Below are positions 13,858 through 25,838 of a DNA stretch of 64,000 nucleotides, in pieces. Position 1 is the stretch's first letter; each line of letters starts with the position of its first letter. The DNA comes from Oryzias latipes. Its lineage: Eukaryota > Chordata > Actinopteri > Beloniformes > Adrianichthyidae. Position numbers and translations under genes: made by a program. The stretch lies in NCBI RefSeq assembly GCF_002234675.1, contig NC_019866.2, forward strand, positions 20,364,802 through 20,428,801. Direction: 5' to 3'. A model generated the notes under the pieces. That model did not search any database, was not told the origin of the DNA, and was given only the letters and a program-made list of their open reading frames with translations.

Positions 13858-15864
13858 TAAATTACAAGCATCCCTCCATCCTTCAGTCCATCCATTATCT
13901 GCATCTTATCCTGGACTCAATCCTAGATTAACCAATCTTTTCCAACACCTTCCAGGTCACTACACCCCTCCCAGCCGAGATATAGGTTCCCTCCAGCCTG
14001 CATGCACGGTCAGGCTTGTCTGAAACGCCCCACTAGAAAACCGTAACACATTTTTACCTCAACAAGCCTCTCCGAATGTGAAGAGGATTTGTGGAGTTTT
14101 TTTCTAGATAGCTAAGCTTTGCTGCCCATGTTTAGACTGTGCTTAAGGAGGGTGCTTGTTTTTGTGACCTTGTTTGTTCATTCACCCACAGCTCAGGTCC
14201 ACAGTGGAGTGAAGGAACACAGGCCGACTGCCAAACTAGGCTTTAGAAGCACAACAGCAGGCCTTTACACAGTCCAGAAATTCTGAGAAATCAGGTTTAT
14301 TTATCTGTCAGTCTCATGCTACATCCTTTTCTCTTGGTGACCCGAATGCCCAGGTGTGATCATAACCTGGAGAAGGTATTCCACCTTTTTCCAGCTGGGA
14401 GTTCTTGCATCAGACTCTGAGGTCCCGGTTCTTAGCCGATACCTCTGTGGACTTTCCTGAGTGGAAAAAGGGTCGATGTATATAAAGGGAGATCTCCAGA
14501 GTTTTCCCACCTGTTTACAAAGGTCCATCCAAAATATATAGTGGCCCTGAAGTGCAGATCACACCAACAAATCACTCAACTTAAGAACATATTAAAGCTC
14601 ACAATTAAAATAGGAAAACAAATAATTAAAAAAACAACGTTACATTTGAGAAATCTAAACAAAATTGCAGAAACCAAAACACAATTCCATAAAAATGAAG
14701 CATTTCAGAAAAGAAAGGTTTTTGTAGCAGATCACTTCTTGTACTACAAATTAGAAGTTTGCACCTTTTTTGTACTTTCATTTAGTTTGGTTGATATCAT
14801 AATGTCAGAAAGAAGCTGCCTCATCTTTTCCAGTAAAACTGACATCATAATAATGTATTTTCCATATTAGAGGAAATGGTCTTCAGAAAAAAAAAAAAAC
14901 GCTGATCCCACTGACCAACGTCAGGAAGAGCTAATGTGTGAGGCGGTGAATTAGGAGTGCATTTAGACGCTTTACTGAGTGGAGCTTTCAAAGCACAGGC
15001 AGGTCTCCTCACTAATCCACTCACATGTTATTAGAAGAAAACAGGAAGCACCACAATGGGGAGAGGGGGCTAAAATGTCCCTGTCCTCTTATCAAATGAA
15101 AAATTTACAGTTTTTTTCTATTGTTTATAAACTGTTTCAATGTAAAAAGATGAAATCTGACAGATTAATTAATTGGGCAGAACGGAGCAGAACGGCAAAC
15201 AATGAGCAATAACAAAACAGAAGAAGGCTGCAACGTTTGGGAGGAATTTTCATTCATTAATCAGCATTTAGAAAACGTATGAATGCTAAGATAAAGATCA
15301 TCAGAGACTGCTTTAAAAACAGACTTTACAAAATAAAATTATAAGAGCAGAAAAATATCCACCTCCACACTTTTATCCAAAACAGAAGAACTATGAGCTG
15401 AAGAGCTAAGGTGTAAACAAACATCACTGGTTCTATTTAAAAGACAACAGTTGGGATGAAGGCAGGTTAGGGAGTCAACAGTGTTAAAGCTGCACTTAAA
15501 CTAGATTATTGAAAAGGGAGGGATGACCCCATTCTTAAAACAGAGAAGTCCCACCATCAGACTGCTAACAATAACAAACCAGACATCCTTTTTCCATCAA
15601 AAAGTACATTTTTTTTATTCTTCAAAAAAGAAAACTTTAATAAAAGATGATCAAAGACACTGAGCCTGTTTAATAGTGCGGAGAAAATATTTAAAATCTT
15701 CTATTTTTCTTTTTATTAAACAACTTCAGTATGTCTAAATTCTTTTAAAAGGACATCACTCTTAAATGTGCGCTCGGGTAAAGTGCAACACTTTGTTATT
15801 GCACTATCAGCAGATTACTGTTTGAAGTTAAGTAAATGTGGACTGAAGCTGTGGTGACTTTCAA

Positions 15865-16846
15865 TGTGACATGGTTGTTGGTGCCAGAAGGGCTGGTCTG
15901 AGGATTTCAGAAAGTGCTGATCTATTAGGATTTTCACCCACAACCTTCTCTAGGATTTACAGAGAATGGTCAGAAAAAGAGAAAATATCCAGTGAGCAGC
16001 AGTTCTGATGGTGGAAATTCCATGTTGATGCCAGAGGTTAGAGGAGAATGGCCAGACTGGTCCCAGATGATAGAACGACAACAGTAACAGAAGAGCATCT
16101 CTGAACACACAACACATCCAACGTTGAGGCAGATGACAGCAGAAGACCACACCGGGTGTCACTCCTGTCAGCTAAGAACAGGAAACTGAGGCTACAATCC
16201 AAACAGGCTCACCAAAACGGGACAATAGAAGATTGGAAAAATGTTGTCTAGTCTGATGAGTCTCCATTTCTGCTGCCACATTCAGATGGTAGGGTCAGGT
16301 TATGGTGTCAATGACATGAAAGGATGGATCCATCCTGCCTTGTATCAACGATTCAGGCTGGTGGTGGTGGTGTAATGGTAGAGGGGGGGGGGGGATTTCT
16401 TGGCACACTTTGGGCCCCTTGGTACCAATTGAGCATGGTTCCAACGCCACAGCCTACCTGAGTATAGTTGCTGACCATGTCCATCCTTTGATTAACATAG
16501 TGTACCATCTTCTGATGGCTACTTCCAGCAGGATAAGGCGCCATGTCATAAAGCTGGAATCATCTCTGGAATCATAACAATGAGTTCACTGGACTCAAAT
16601 GGTCTCTACAGTTACCAGATCTCAACCCAATAGAGAACCTTTGGTGGCATCATGGACGTGCAGCCGACAAATTTGCAGCAACTGTGTGATGCTATCATGT
16701 CAATATGGACCAAACTCTCGGAGTAACTCTCCAGTACCTTGTTAAATCTATGCCACCAAGGATTACGGCAGTTCTGAAGGCAAAAGGGGATCCAACTCAT
16801 TACTAGCAAGGTGAACCTAATGAAGAGGCTAGTGAGTGTGGTTTAA
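15865..16846 (+). pseudogene. Tc1-like transposon pseudogene
   Basis: A degenerate copy of a common teleost Tc1/mariner-type element. It runs from TTGTTGGTGCCAGAAGGGCT through a broken transposase: helix-turn-helix part near 15,890-16,060, a GGGGVMVE-like glycine-rich area at 16,355-16,395, and DLNPIENLWW-like codons near 16,625-16,650. It ends in GTGAACCTAATGAAGAGGCTAGTGAGTG, the expected terminal sequence. Many stops and deletions; a 12-G run sits in the middle. Confidence 0.8.
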
Positions 16847-18867
16847 AAAACAAAAGTAACAGGTCTGTTTACTCCAGTTAAACCAAACCCAAAATGTAAA
16901 CTAATAAAAAAATATAACACGATAACGTGGCGCATATTACAAACAATATAGTCTGGTTCCAAATCCTTGTTTGGGCTTTTAGTCGGATATATTAATGACA
17001 ATTGTACTGGAGAATTGCTTTTACTGATCTAATTATTTTTTTTATCTTTTTATGAACTGTATAACAGTCAAAACTGTCCTCAAGGTTGTTTGACTGATAT
17101 GTGTCCAACATGGTTTTTAACTCTTTTTGAAAAAAGTTTTTCAAATCTGATGAAGATGGAGACAACAGCAGAGCTGCAAAACTGGGGTCAAAATGTCCCA
17201 AAAAAATAAACAAATAACTAGCACATGTTATCATCACACACAGTGGTGTACATTGTGTAAGTACAGTATGTGTGTGTTTTGTGCACAAAGTCCTCGGAGT
17301 ATCCCATATGGTATTTTGTGAACTGCATCCAGGTCAAGTTAGTTTTGTTGTGTGCTTCAATCTGGAAGTCAAAGAGTTGCCCCTGTTTTCCATGATCAAA
17401 CTATTTGCCTTAAGGTGACACCCTTGAACAACATAGTAGTTATGACAAGTTTTGTTTGTTTTTTCTAAATTTCTTGATACAAAAATTTCAAGAAATGGCC
17501 GTCAATGTTCATCACCTAAATATGCAGTTGATGGTTAAAATCTGCAGGCCTGAAGTGTGCCTCTCCTTCACCTTCAGGGAACGAGCATTTTTATCATTTG
17601 TGGATCATAAATGATGATCAGGTTTACAATCACCAGAGCGAACAGCATTGAGGCCGGACATTTCAGGAGGGAACGTTCTCATCAAGCAACTCTCAACATA
17701 TTTTTAAACTGCCCTTTGTCTGACCTGACATCCAAACTCAGACAGTAGAGACTGTCTTCTGCACACCAGACACCCAGTGATGTTGGTTTGAGCACACGTT
17801 CAAATTCAATCTTATTTCTTTTAGGGCTAAAATAATGTTTTCTGTTCTTTATATTGTCCAGCAAGTCAAAAAAATTCTTCATGTGTGGCATTTTTTACTA
17901 AATATATCATCTCCTGCTTCCTTCTGGAGCAATCTAGTGGTTGCAGACCATAACTGCAGAAGTTTTGTCCAACAGTCTATGTGGTCTACACCTGTCTAGA
18001 CATTTCTAAACTTAGAAAAAAAGTAGCAGAGAATAGATCTTTGTGGTCTCTGCATATTTTTGGGAAGAGGAACATCAACATCTCAGGGATGACATGTTTG
18101 CCTGCAGCACTTTGGGGGCTTCTTGCTGAGGACAGGAGTTCAGGAAGATCATGAAAGAGCAGGTTTGTTGTCTAGTTTGACATCGTTCATCAGCCAAAAT
18201 AAATAAACCTGCATATCCCACAGGCTGCTCTTGCATAATACTGTCGTGCTGCCGTTTCAACCTGGTGTTCTTCCTCAATCTGATTAAATGATTTGGTCTT
18301 AACAGGAGCTACCAAAGTTGACCCACTGACCTGCAGCAAGAAACAGGACGGCCGTAGACTTTAGTCTGCCTTTAAAAACTGTTTTTAAATGATCTGATTT
18401 GGAACAATTTCCAGGCGTTTCATCACAGCAAGATGAAAAACTCACCACTTTAGCTCAGCTAAACACAGAACATCATCGGGCCACACGGGGGTAAAGACGC
18501 TAAGCCACAAGGCCAGCTGCCCCAAAAACCTCAGCTGACATATACGACTCTTAGTTCCAGCCCATTTAAAGAAAACAAACCAGTTCAGTTGGTTTTAATA
18601 ATCCACTGATGTCATTTTCAGCTTAATCAAGTGGAGGAAGTCAAACACCACTTGTTGTCACCTGCTGCTAACTGCCCGACCTTCTTCTTCTTTAACTCCA
18701 AGCTTTGGTAAAGTTTAGGAATTCAAAGAATTCATCTTTACAATGGATTTAAATGTCAAGATGAGCTAAAAACTCAAAGTGCTTAATATCTCGTGAAACA
18801 AAACGCATAATGAAGATTATTAAATGGAAAAAATTGCGAAGAAACCAGACAGTAACAAGTTCTTAAG
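16847..18867. other. Intergenic, no gene seen
   Basis: No supported coding exon, RNA or repeat on either strand. Confidence 0.55.
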
Positions 18868-19322
18868 TAAGGGTTAACGGCCAATGAAGTGTGCATTGTC
18901 AGAAAGCAACGCACGCCGCAAAAGAAATAAGTATTCAACCAGTTTTTAGTACTTTATTCTTGTCATTCTTTTCAGTTTGGATCGCTTTTTTCACAAAAAG
19001 CGGACTATTTGTTACGTGGTGAGCCGCTCCGACCTCCGATCTCGACTGCAGCGGCAAAGGAAAGTGATATATATGCTGGTCGTCACAATGTGTTCAACAA
19101 AGCATCAGCTCAGAGAGAAAGTTCACCTCTTGCTGCTTGTTTTTGTCCAGATGACGAAGCTAAAGTTTGTTTTAAAGAAGCCGGCACAACGAAATAGAAC
19201 AATTATGCTGTGTATCCAGAACTCATTTTTAAGCCGTGCGGTTATCACCGTGGATTATCTTTTTTAATCCACCCCCAACAGCCAATCAGAATTGAGAATT
19301 CACCCAGACCATGGTATAAACT
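18868..19322 (+). mobile_element. Probable non-autonomous DNA transposon (TTAA-associated repeat)
   Basis: Begins AAGTAAGGGTTAACGGCC and ends AATCAGAATTGAGAATTCAC then GACCATGGTATAA, resembling a widespread fish repeat. The inner short frames have no recognised product. Boundaries and class are uncertain. Confidence 0.4.
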
Positions 19323-19863
19323 ACATTTAAAACTAAAGTTTTTTTTTGTAGTTTTCCAGAGTCTTTCTGACTCCTGGAACTAACAGAAGACTTCATCTTG
19401 TTGAGCTCAGCACTCCAACAAAAATTCTGCGAGTCATGAATAAACCCCAAGACAGGATGTAGACAGAGAGTCAGTGTGCTTCACGTTGGCATGTTTGGTT
19501 CTTCTTTAATCCACTTCAGACCAATCCAGCAATAGAAAACACAAACTGCAGTCTGGACCAAACATGTTTGTTGTTCAGGCAGTAGCGGCAAGAGTCTTGC
19601 CTATGGACCCACACTGGATGAGGGTCAGCGTGCTCCCTGCTTTCCCATTTCCTACACGCAGCCAACTGAGCCACCCAGCTGCTATTCTGGACCCAACAGC
19701 CCAGTGTGAATAGAAGCTCAGATAGTTTAGCTAAGAAGGGTTAGAGAAGATCCTCCCTGAACACTCCGGAAAAGTACATTTAAACCATTTTTGAAAGGAA
19801 ATTGAAAGTTGTTACCTTATCATAGCCACTACTAAAATGTCTCTGGTCCTATTTTGGATGAGT

Positions 19864-20106
19864 TGGGCGGCCGTGGTGCAGCGGTAGGGCGGTCGACCCT
19901 TGATCGTAATGTTGCAGGTTTGATTCCCGCCTCGCACGCCCATGAGTCGAAGTGTCCTTGTGCAAGACACTGAACTCCACCTTGCCTCTGGTGGTAGGTG
20001 GGCGCCTGTGTTTGGCAGTGTGACTGGCTGAATGGCTCGGTGACTGTAAAAGCGCTTTGTCCTTGTAGGTAGAAAAGGGCCATACAAGTATACGCCATTT
20101 ACCATT
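19864..20106 (+). mobile_element. tRNA-derived SINE
   Basis: The head has an A box (GTGGTGCAGCGGTAGGGCG) and B box (GGTTTGATTCCCG) of an RNA polymerase III promoter. The body has TGTCCTTGTGCAAGACACTG, and the tail AGGGCCATACAAGTATACGCC ends CATTTACCATT, shared with fish LINE 3' ends. Nearly full length. Confidence 0.85.
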
Positions 20107-20403
20107 AAGCAATTTCTTGTTTTCCAGTTAGGTTTAGAGTTAAGATAGGAATAGATTCAATCTACTTTGTGTATCAATTCTTTTACAGTCTAAAAAGATT
20201 CTGGAGAAAAAAAAAATCAAAACCACAGAAGTGTGTACTACTCTTAAAGTATTAACTTTAAATAAAACCAACAAACCTAAATAAGAAAAATAGGAACAAA
20301 CATATTAACAAAGGCCATAGTCACCTGGATGGGTGCTGCAGGTTTTTGGGTTGTCTGAGCCCTTGAAGGGTTGTAAAGAGGAGCGGCTTCCTCTTTAGGC
20401 AGA

Positions 20404-21080
20404 GTACAGGTGTGTCTGGCAGTTTCCTTGAGGCTCATGTATCCACATTAAGGGATTTGTATAGGTAAGTATTTGTAATAACGTTAGTTACACGGACGTT
20501 TGGCGTACGGGTGGTCCTGTTGTACATTGTCCTTATGGCACACCACTTTATTGTATGCACTGGACCTTCACTGACCACATGCAAATGCTGGAGGCACAGG
20601 ATGTGCATGTGATAGATAAGTGCCCCACTGGATGACTGTAGGATGTCCACACAAAACTACACTCTAATTGTCTTATTTCCTAATTTATAGCATTCAAGCT
20701 ACAAGCACGGAGCACACAATAACCCTGACAATGAAGAACTGAAAATACAAACTTAAACTTAAAGCATAATACACCGTGGATCATTAACATAAATTTAAGT
20801 CAGCTGTGAATGATGGGCAACCTAAACCTGGTGCAACAAAACAGAACACGACCAGCAAAAACCAAACTAAAGCACAGAATTCTTACACAAGAAGCGTGCA
20901 CCCATCATCTGAACAGCACCAACGGGCCCCTTGCACAGGGACAAGGTCCAGGAGGTTGAAAAAGATGAGAAATCTGTAAGACGTGCCTGCATCTCACCTT
21001 TTCACCCTTACTTACTCCTGCATGTTAAGTATTCGCCTAAATTTTGCCCGCAGACATCCCATATCTGCTACACCCCTGTC
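20404..21080 (+). repeat. Interspersed repeat family X, copy 2 (with internal insertion)
   Basis: Has TTGTCCTTATGGCACACCA, GCAAATGCTGGAGGCACAGG, GATAAGTGCCC, CAGCACCAACGGGCCCC and GAAATCTGTAAGACG as in the copy at 46650. About 170 bp of unrelated A-rich DNA (about 20,710-20,885) interrupts it. Confidence 0.55.
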
Positions 21081-23185
21081 TAGTGGCTGGTAAAAGGATA
21101 TATCAGGGTAAGAAAAACAAATGAAATACCCCAATGACCCAAAAACTCTCACAAAGACCCAGGGGGGAAATAAGCTGGGCTTCATTTAGAGGAAAAAGAA
21201 AACTAGTTTACGCAAAAATAACCTAAATACAAGGGCCAAAGCCAGTATGGATCAAGAGCAAGGTAAAGCTGACAGCAGTGGGGGGGTTTTAACAGATGAG
21301 CAGTATTTAAATACTGCCCTGGAGGTCCTCGTCCAATCAGGTGCTCTGGACAATTTAGGCACTAATCTGTAAACAAAGATAGCAGAAGAAAAGAAAGACA
21401 GAAAACCTTCCACTCCAGCAAAAACATCATATAAAACAGAGACAGAAAGAGAATTAAAAAAAAACTAAATCACAGCCTCAGTTGGAGCAGTATCCACCCA
21501 TATGGGTAGTTGTGACTGAGGAATAAACAGACATCTGAAGAACAACACTTTAAGAGCTATATAAAAATAATGAACTAATTCTGAATTAAAAGTCAGAGAG
21601 TAAAAGTGGGTCTGGAGACTGTCTTTAGACATTCAGGCAGACTTTGCCATCATTTATGGATCAGAAAGAAGTACACGCTTCTCTGGTTCCCCCTATTCTC
21701 AGCGTCCCACATGAACACTCAGACAGTCAGCAGAGGATATTCTAATATCTTTTATCTTAGCCACCCACCTAGCAGGACAATAGGAAGAAAATGATTCGGA
21801 GATAATGGATTCCAAACTGAAGTAAATGGATGATGAAAGCAGGCTAGTGACTGAAACAGGAGATCAAAAAAGGAAGGAAGTGTACTTTTTTTCTCTAACT
21901 GGCTCGTGTTTCTTCGAGCTATAAGATGAAAAAAATATTTTTAGCTCTCCGTCCTTTGATCTGATCAGAAATAATAATAACAGGTCTGAATGTGATCCAC
22001 AAAAGTGAACTCATACATTTGTTATCTTAAACTGGACTGCTCCTCCATCTTTTCTTAAACAGATTATCCTAATAGACATCCTGCTGACCCAAAAGAAGCT
22101 GCAGGAAGGTTCTGATGATCAGACCTCTGACGGTCAGACTTCCACTCACCAGCATCACTAGAATGGGGAGCAGAATTTAACACCTTTCCTTCCACAGTTG
22201 GAGCCCTTTCATGACGATTGTTTTCATTCATATCTGAAAGAAACAATAATTTGAAGCTCCAGGAGCCTCCAAATGTGAAATGAATTCAGCTTTAAACTTT
22301 GACAAGCACGATTAGGTACGCTTGAGTCACAATTTCTTTGTCAGGAAAGCTTTTAATCAGCAAACGCCAATCCTGTTCTCTTGTACATTTTCCTAATGGA
22401 AATGGAAACCTCAGTTTTAGTTCGTGAATCACAAAAGCAAAAAACTAACTGCAGGCCACGCAAACGAGAGAGAGAAAAAGTCAGTCTAAAGGACTCTAAT
22501 TTGAAAAAGACACCTGAAAATGATGCAGATGAAGATCAAGGGGAGCGCATGAATAAGAAGAAAATACTCTAATTAAATGTCACTTTCCAAAGTAAAAGCC
22601 TCTCAAATTTAGCTCTTTCATGTTCTTTTGTTTTTGTTTTCCATGTACAGAAAAGCAGAAGAGGCTGTTTACTTCCAGATGTGATCGAGCCAAACTCAGA
22701 AACCTGGTTCTGATGACAAGTGGATGAAAACTTGAAACATCCAACACAAAAATTCTGACATTTTTACCAAAACTTTTCAGGTTGAAACAGATCTTCTTAA
22801 TCTTCCACCCAAAGGAAGAATTTCTCCATGTGGATTTGGTTTCACCGATGCTCCTGGAAATGGCTTTGGCTTAACAACACAGGATAAATAGCAAATCATA
22901 AAGCCGCTTCCAGCATCTCCCATGTGAACACATTGTTCTCCGTGGGCCGAAAACACGAGCCGTGCACCCTCTCCCTGCAGCTAAATGCAGACCTGCTCAG
23001 GTTCAGAGGGATAAGCCGCATTAATCTTTCAGGGCTGATCTCTGACATTGTCCGCTCAGTGGGCTGCCGCCTTTCCGTGACGCGGCTCACGGCTGAGGGA
23101 ACAAAGGCGCCCAATCAGGAGGGAGGGAGGAGATGATGGAGAAGTTGGCTGACCTTTCCGAGACACCATGTGACTGAGAAGAAAG
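21081..23185. other. Region upstream of pde6h
   Basis: About 21,090-21,370 has retroelement-like GA/AG-rich sequence. From about 22,900 the GC content rises towards the pde6h promoter. No gene is supported; distal regulatory DNA may be present. Confidence 0.45.
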
Positions 23186-23210
23186 GGATTATGGAAGGAG
23201 ATATAAAAGT
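23186..23210 (+). promoter_or_regulatory. pde6h core promoter: TATA box with adjacent Crx/Otx-type site
   Basis: A TATA element (ATATAAAAG, 23201-23209) lies about 30 bp before the inferred start of transcription near 23,232. A GGATTA motif (reverse complement TAATCC, the core recognised by Crx/Otx homeodomains) is at 23186-23191, 10 bp upstream. A second TTAATC core is at 23021-23026. This layout suits a photoreceptor-restricted gene. The TATA call rests on sequence and spacing; factor binding is inference. Confidence 0.65.
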
Positions 23211-24979
23211 GTGAATCGGACGAAACGCTTCACAGTCCAGGACAGAAGCGAAGCAGCAGAGGCCTCGTGGGACATCTGCGACAGCAGGTAAGAACAATGA
23301 TGCTGAACATACTAAAACTGCAGCTGCTATGAAGGTCATTGATAGTATTATGGGTCAAGTTTTGAAACCAGAACATAGAAGAGAGAATAGAAGATCAATC
23401 ACAGATCATTTTTAGGTAGACTATCTTGTGATCAGCTGCAGGCTGCAGGCGACGTCTGCGCAGACGGCCTGTCAGGAAAGCTGACAGAAGCAGGATTGAT
23501 GAACACTAATCTGCAGGACCCTCTGCTGTGATGCAGATGCTGGCAAATGTTTCACTTCACTAATGTGACCACACAGAGTGTTGTCCGTCTCTGTCTGAAC
23601 GGGGTTTGCCGTCTCTGCAGCCAACAAGTTGTGCCAGGAAAGTTCTAAAAATCTGCTTTGATAAACACAGAAGAGAAACAATTTTATGTGAAGCTTTACA
23701 AATTCAGAATATGAATGATGAGCTGGATTTGTTGTGGGTTGTTAGAGTCAAAAGTTTTTTTTCCTGCTGGATGAAGATTTAAGTGGAGGAGTTTCCAGGA
23801 AAGCCTGAGGTCAAGACTCAGAGTTGTTTTCTTGTTGGACACATGGGCAGGTGATTAGTCCAAGCAGGATCTAAATTGGATTAGCTTTAATCTGGCTGTT
23901 TAGCCTAATCTGCATAATCCTTATTTACTGGCTTTAGAGTTCAGTGGAAGCTGGATTACCGCAGGGCAGCAGAAGGCTGGTGCTACAGGAAAGGACGCTA
24001 TTTTAAAAAAGGAAGTTTGTCTTTTGTTTTGCAGGGACTCTTCAGAAATGAACGCCAGTCCTCCTGCAGGAAGCGCGCTTGCGCCCGGTGGAGCCACCGG
24101 CCCTACCACCCCCAAGAAGGGCCCACCCAAATTCAAGCAGAGGCAGACTCGCACATTCAAGAGCAAGGCTCCCAAACCAGGCCAGAAAGGGTAAACTCCC
24201 ATCTTTAAGGTTTGGATTCCTTATCCCACTAATCCCAGATCTCTGAAGCCTCTTCCTCCTCCTCTTGCTCCAGTTTTGGTGACGATATCCCCGGCATGGA
24301 GGGCCTCGGCACAGACATCACAGTGGTCTGCCCATGGGAGGCGTTCGGCGACATGGAGCTCAGCGACTTGGCCAAATACGGCATCATCTAAACCTCCTTT
24401 CCCCTCCGCCTTGACGTCTGCCCATCAACGTTCGGCACGCCGTGATAAGACGTCCGGATGACCCCTAACGCCCTCTCGTCTATCTACCTCATGCCTGGCT
24501 CCACTGAGTGGATGCAGCTATTATTTTGATATTATTATTATACTTGTAATATATAAATACTTGAAATCAGAAGACGAGAACAAACTTCCACTTCCCTTTT
24601 TCCCCTATCTTCATCCATCTACAGCAGTTCTTCATCTTTCCTTCCCTCCTCTCCTCCTATCTCGCGGCTACGGATGCAAGCCAAAGCGCTAGCTAAACAC
24701 TAGCTCGTATTTGCCTCTAGCTGTCTGTTAAAATGTAAATACTGTCAGAGATGAACCTTTTTACCTCGTCTTGCGTCTCACCTTTTGTACTTTCCCTCCT
24801 CTTGTCTTTTGCATTGTATTTTCTACTCTGTGTGACTGGGAGGGATGTCAGGGGGGTGTGCACCCCGCTGCAAAGGTGAAGCTACAATGCACTATCAGGC
24901 GATCATGGAAGAGGAAATCCCTTTTACCTCTTTCTCAATCTTCCTCTCTTCCTGCTGAACTCACCTAACAGGAAATAAA
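23201..24979 (+). CDS. pde6h: Photoreceptor cGMP phosphodiesterase 6 inhibitory gamma subunit gene (cone type, pde6h-like), full span
   Basis: Encodes an 86-residue PDE6 gamma subunit, the small inhibitor that plugs the PDE6 catalytic site in photoreceptor outer segments and is displaced by activated transducin. Coding sequence is 24048-24190 joined to 24274-24391 (261 nt with stop). Seen in the protein: a variable N-terminus; a proline-directed Thr21 (matching Thr22 of mammalian PDE6G); the polycationic stretch [18 protein letters not shown] (23-40); the glycine-rich [13 protein letters not shown] (48-60); and the transducin/PDE-binding C-terminus with Trp69 and terminal AKYGII. Family members are 83-87 residues, so this is full length. 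The short N-terminus with GPTTP fits PDE6H better than PDE6G, and linkage to an RBFOX2-like rather than RBFOX3-like gene agrees. Family identity is certain; rod versus cone paralogue is likely but not proved. The span runs from TATA box to polyadenylation signal. Confidence 0.93.
23232..23287 (+). other. pde6h: pde6h non-coding 5' UTR exon 1
   Basis: Follows the TATA box by about 25-30 bp and ends at a strong donor (ACAGCAG followed by GTAAGAAC, donor at 23288). It has no in-frame start. Splicing to the acceptor just before 24034 gives a 5' UTR that leads into the ATG at 24048. The exact 5' end is inferred from TATA spacing. Confidence 0.6.
23840..23920 (+). promoter_or_regulatory. Cluster of TAATC (Crx/Otx core) motifs in pde6h intron 1
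   Basis: GATTA at about 23853, GGATTA at 23878-23883, TAATC at 23888-23892, TAATC at 23906-23910 and TAATCC at 23915-23920 lie within about 70 bp, some 130 bp before the coding exon. K50 homeodomain proteins such as Crx and Otx bind this core in photoreceptor genes. Motif presence is seen; enhancer function is inferred. Confidence 0.4.
24048..24190 (+). CDS. pde6h: pde6h coding exon A (residues 1-48)
   Basis: Acceptor TTTTGCAG ends at 24033 and the ATG is 14 bp into the exon (GAAATGA context). Encodes residues 1-47 and two bases of Gly48. It ends AAAGG at 24190 before a GTAAAC donor. It carries the basic PDE6-catalytic and transducin-binding stretch, including Thr21 and Thr34, the two phosphorylation positions known in the mammalian protein. 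Confidence 0.93.
24274..24391 (+). CDS. pde6h: pde6h coding exon B (residues 48-86 and stop)
   Basis: The acceptor CTTGCTCCAG ends at 24273. The exon starts by completing Gly48 and reads [12 protein letters not shown] then the C-terminal block with CPWEAF, finishing in YGII and TAA at 24389-24391. The last residues are the part that occupies the PDE6 active site. The intron before it is only 83 bp. Confidence 0.95.
24392..24979 (+). other. pde6h: pde6h 3' UTR with polyadenylation signal
   Basis: Untranslated tail from the stop codon to an AATAAA at 24974-24979, followed by a GT-rich stretch (GCGTGTGTTTTGAGTCTGTG) that fits a downstream cleavage element. It contains an ATTATTATTATA-rich segment near 24,524-24,556. 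Short open frames inside it show no similarity I recognise. Confidence 0.65.
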
Positions 24980-25577
24980 GACAAATACTGCGTGTGTTTT
25001 GAGTCTGTGAGCACAAACAGAGCCTGTAATGTGACGCGATGTGTTTATAGCTGCAGTAAAAATATGTCTATTTTCAGTACTTGTGTTAGTCCTTTTCTGC
25101 TTTGCATCTGCTTTATTATATAAGGAAAAAGATAGGGGTTAAAAGCATAACTTTTGTTTGAGACCGTTGTTTGGTTGTCGGCGAAATCCAGCACACTTCA
25201 ACCAGGCACAACAACTTAAACATGGACGCCCGCAATGTTGACTGAAGGATCAAATACATGCAACCAAAAAAACTATTTCCTGTCATCACAGCTCTGCAGC
25301 CACACCGGAAAATGCCTGAACACGATCTGCACACATAAATGCAGGAACATTGTCAGCAGAGCGCCGACTGGACTTTTTAACTAAAACAAATAAGTTATTT
25401 TTTAGATTTTGACTTTTGTTTTCATTTTGCTCCAACCTTTTATCAGTATTTGATCTACTTTTTGAGACAAGCATATGACAATGCTAAATAATCTGCTCAA
25501 CAAACACTTTCAGTTTGAATTTAGTTTGATTCAAACTTGGTAACAAGCCCAAAGATTTAATGGATTAGATTTATCTG

Positions 25578-25838
25578 CACATTTTTTTGGTGCTCAAAGC
25601 ACTTATAATTTGTCCATTATTCATTCATACTTGGTGATGGTCACTACTATTGTAGCCTCAGCTGCCCTGGGGCAGACTGACAGAGGCGTGGCTGCATATG
25701 GCCCCTCTGACCAACACCGGGACATTCATACACATTCACACAGGAGGCAGGGAGAGTGAGGTGTCCTGCCCAAGGACACAGCGGCGGCTGGCTGGGGGGA
25801 GCGTGGATCGAGCCGCCGACCCTTCGATCATTGGACCT
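25578..25838 (-). mobile_element. tRNA-derived SINE, reverse orientation
   Basis: Read on the minus strand it has the B-box-like GGCTCGATCC, then CTGTGTCCTTGGGCAGGACAC and CAGTCTGCCCCAGGGCAGCT, ending GTGCTTTGAGCACC, a common fish SINE layout. The A box is diverged. Confidence 0.65.

Larger units (their letters stand above)
8140..15864. other. Long intergenic stretch, no gene seen
   Basis: AT-rich with an AAT microsatellite, short duplications (13,578-13,650) and scattered homopolymers. The longest frame (11,947-12,414 plus, 155 codons) has no recognisable domain and no coding-like composition. Confidence 0.55.

Noticed and set aside
19864..20106. Possible functional tRNA gene
   Set aside because: A and B boxes are present, but the sequence continues into a SINE body and tail and does not fold as a complete tRNA.
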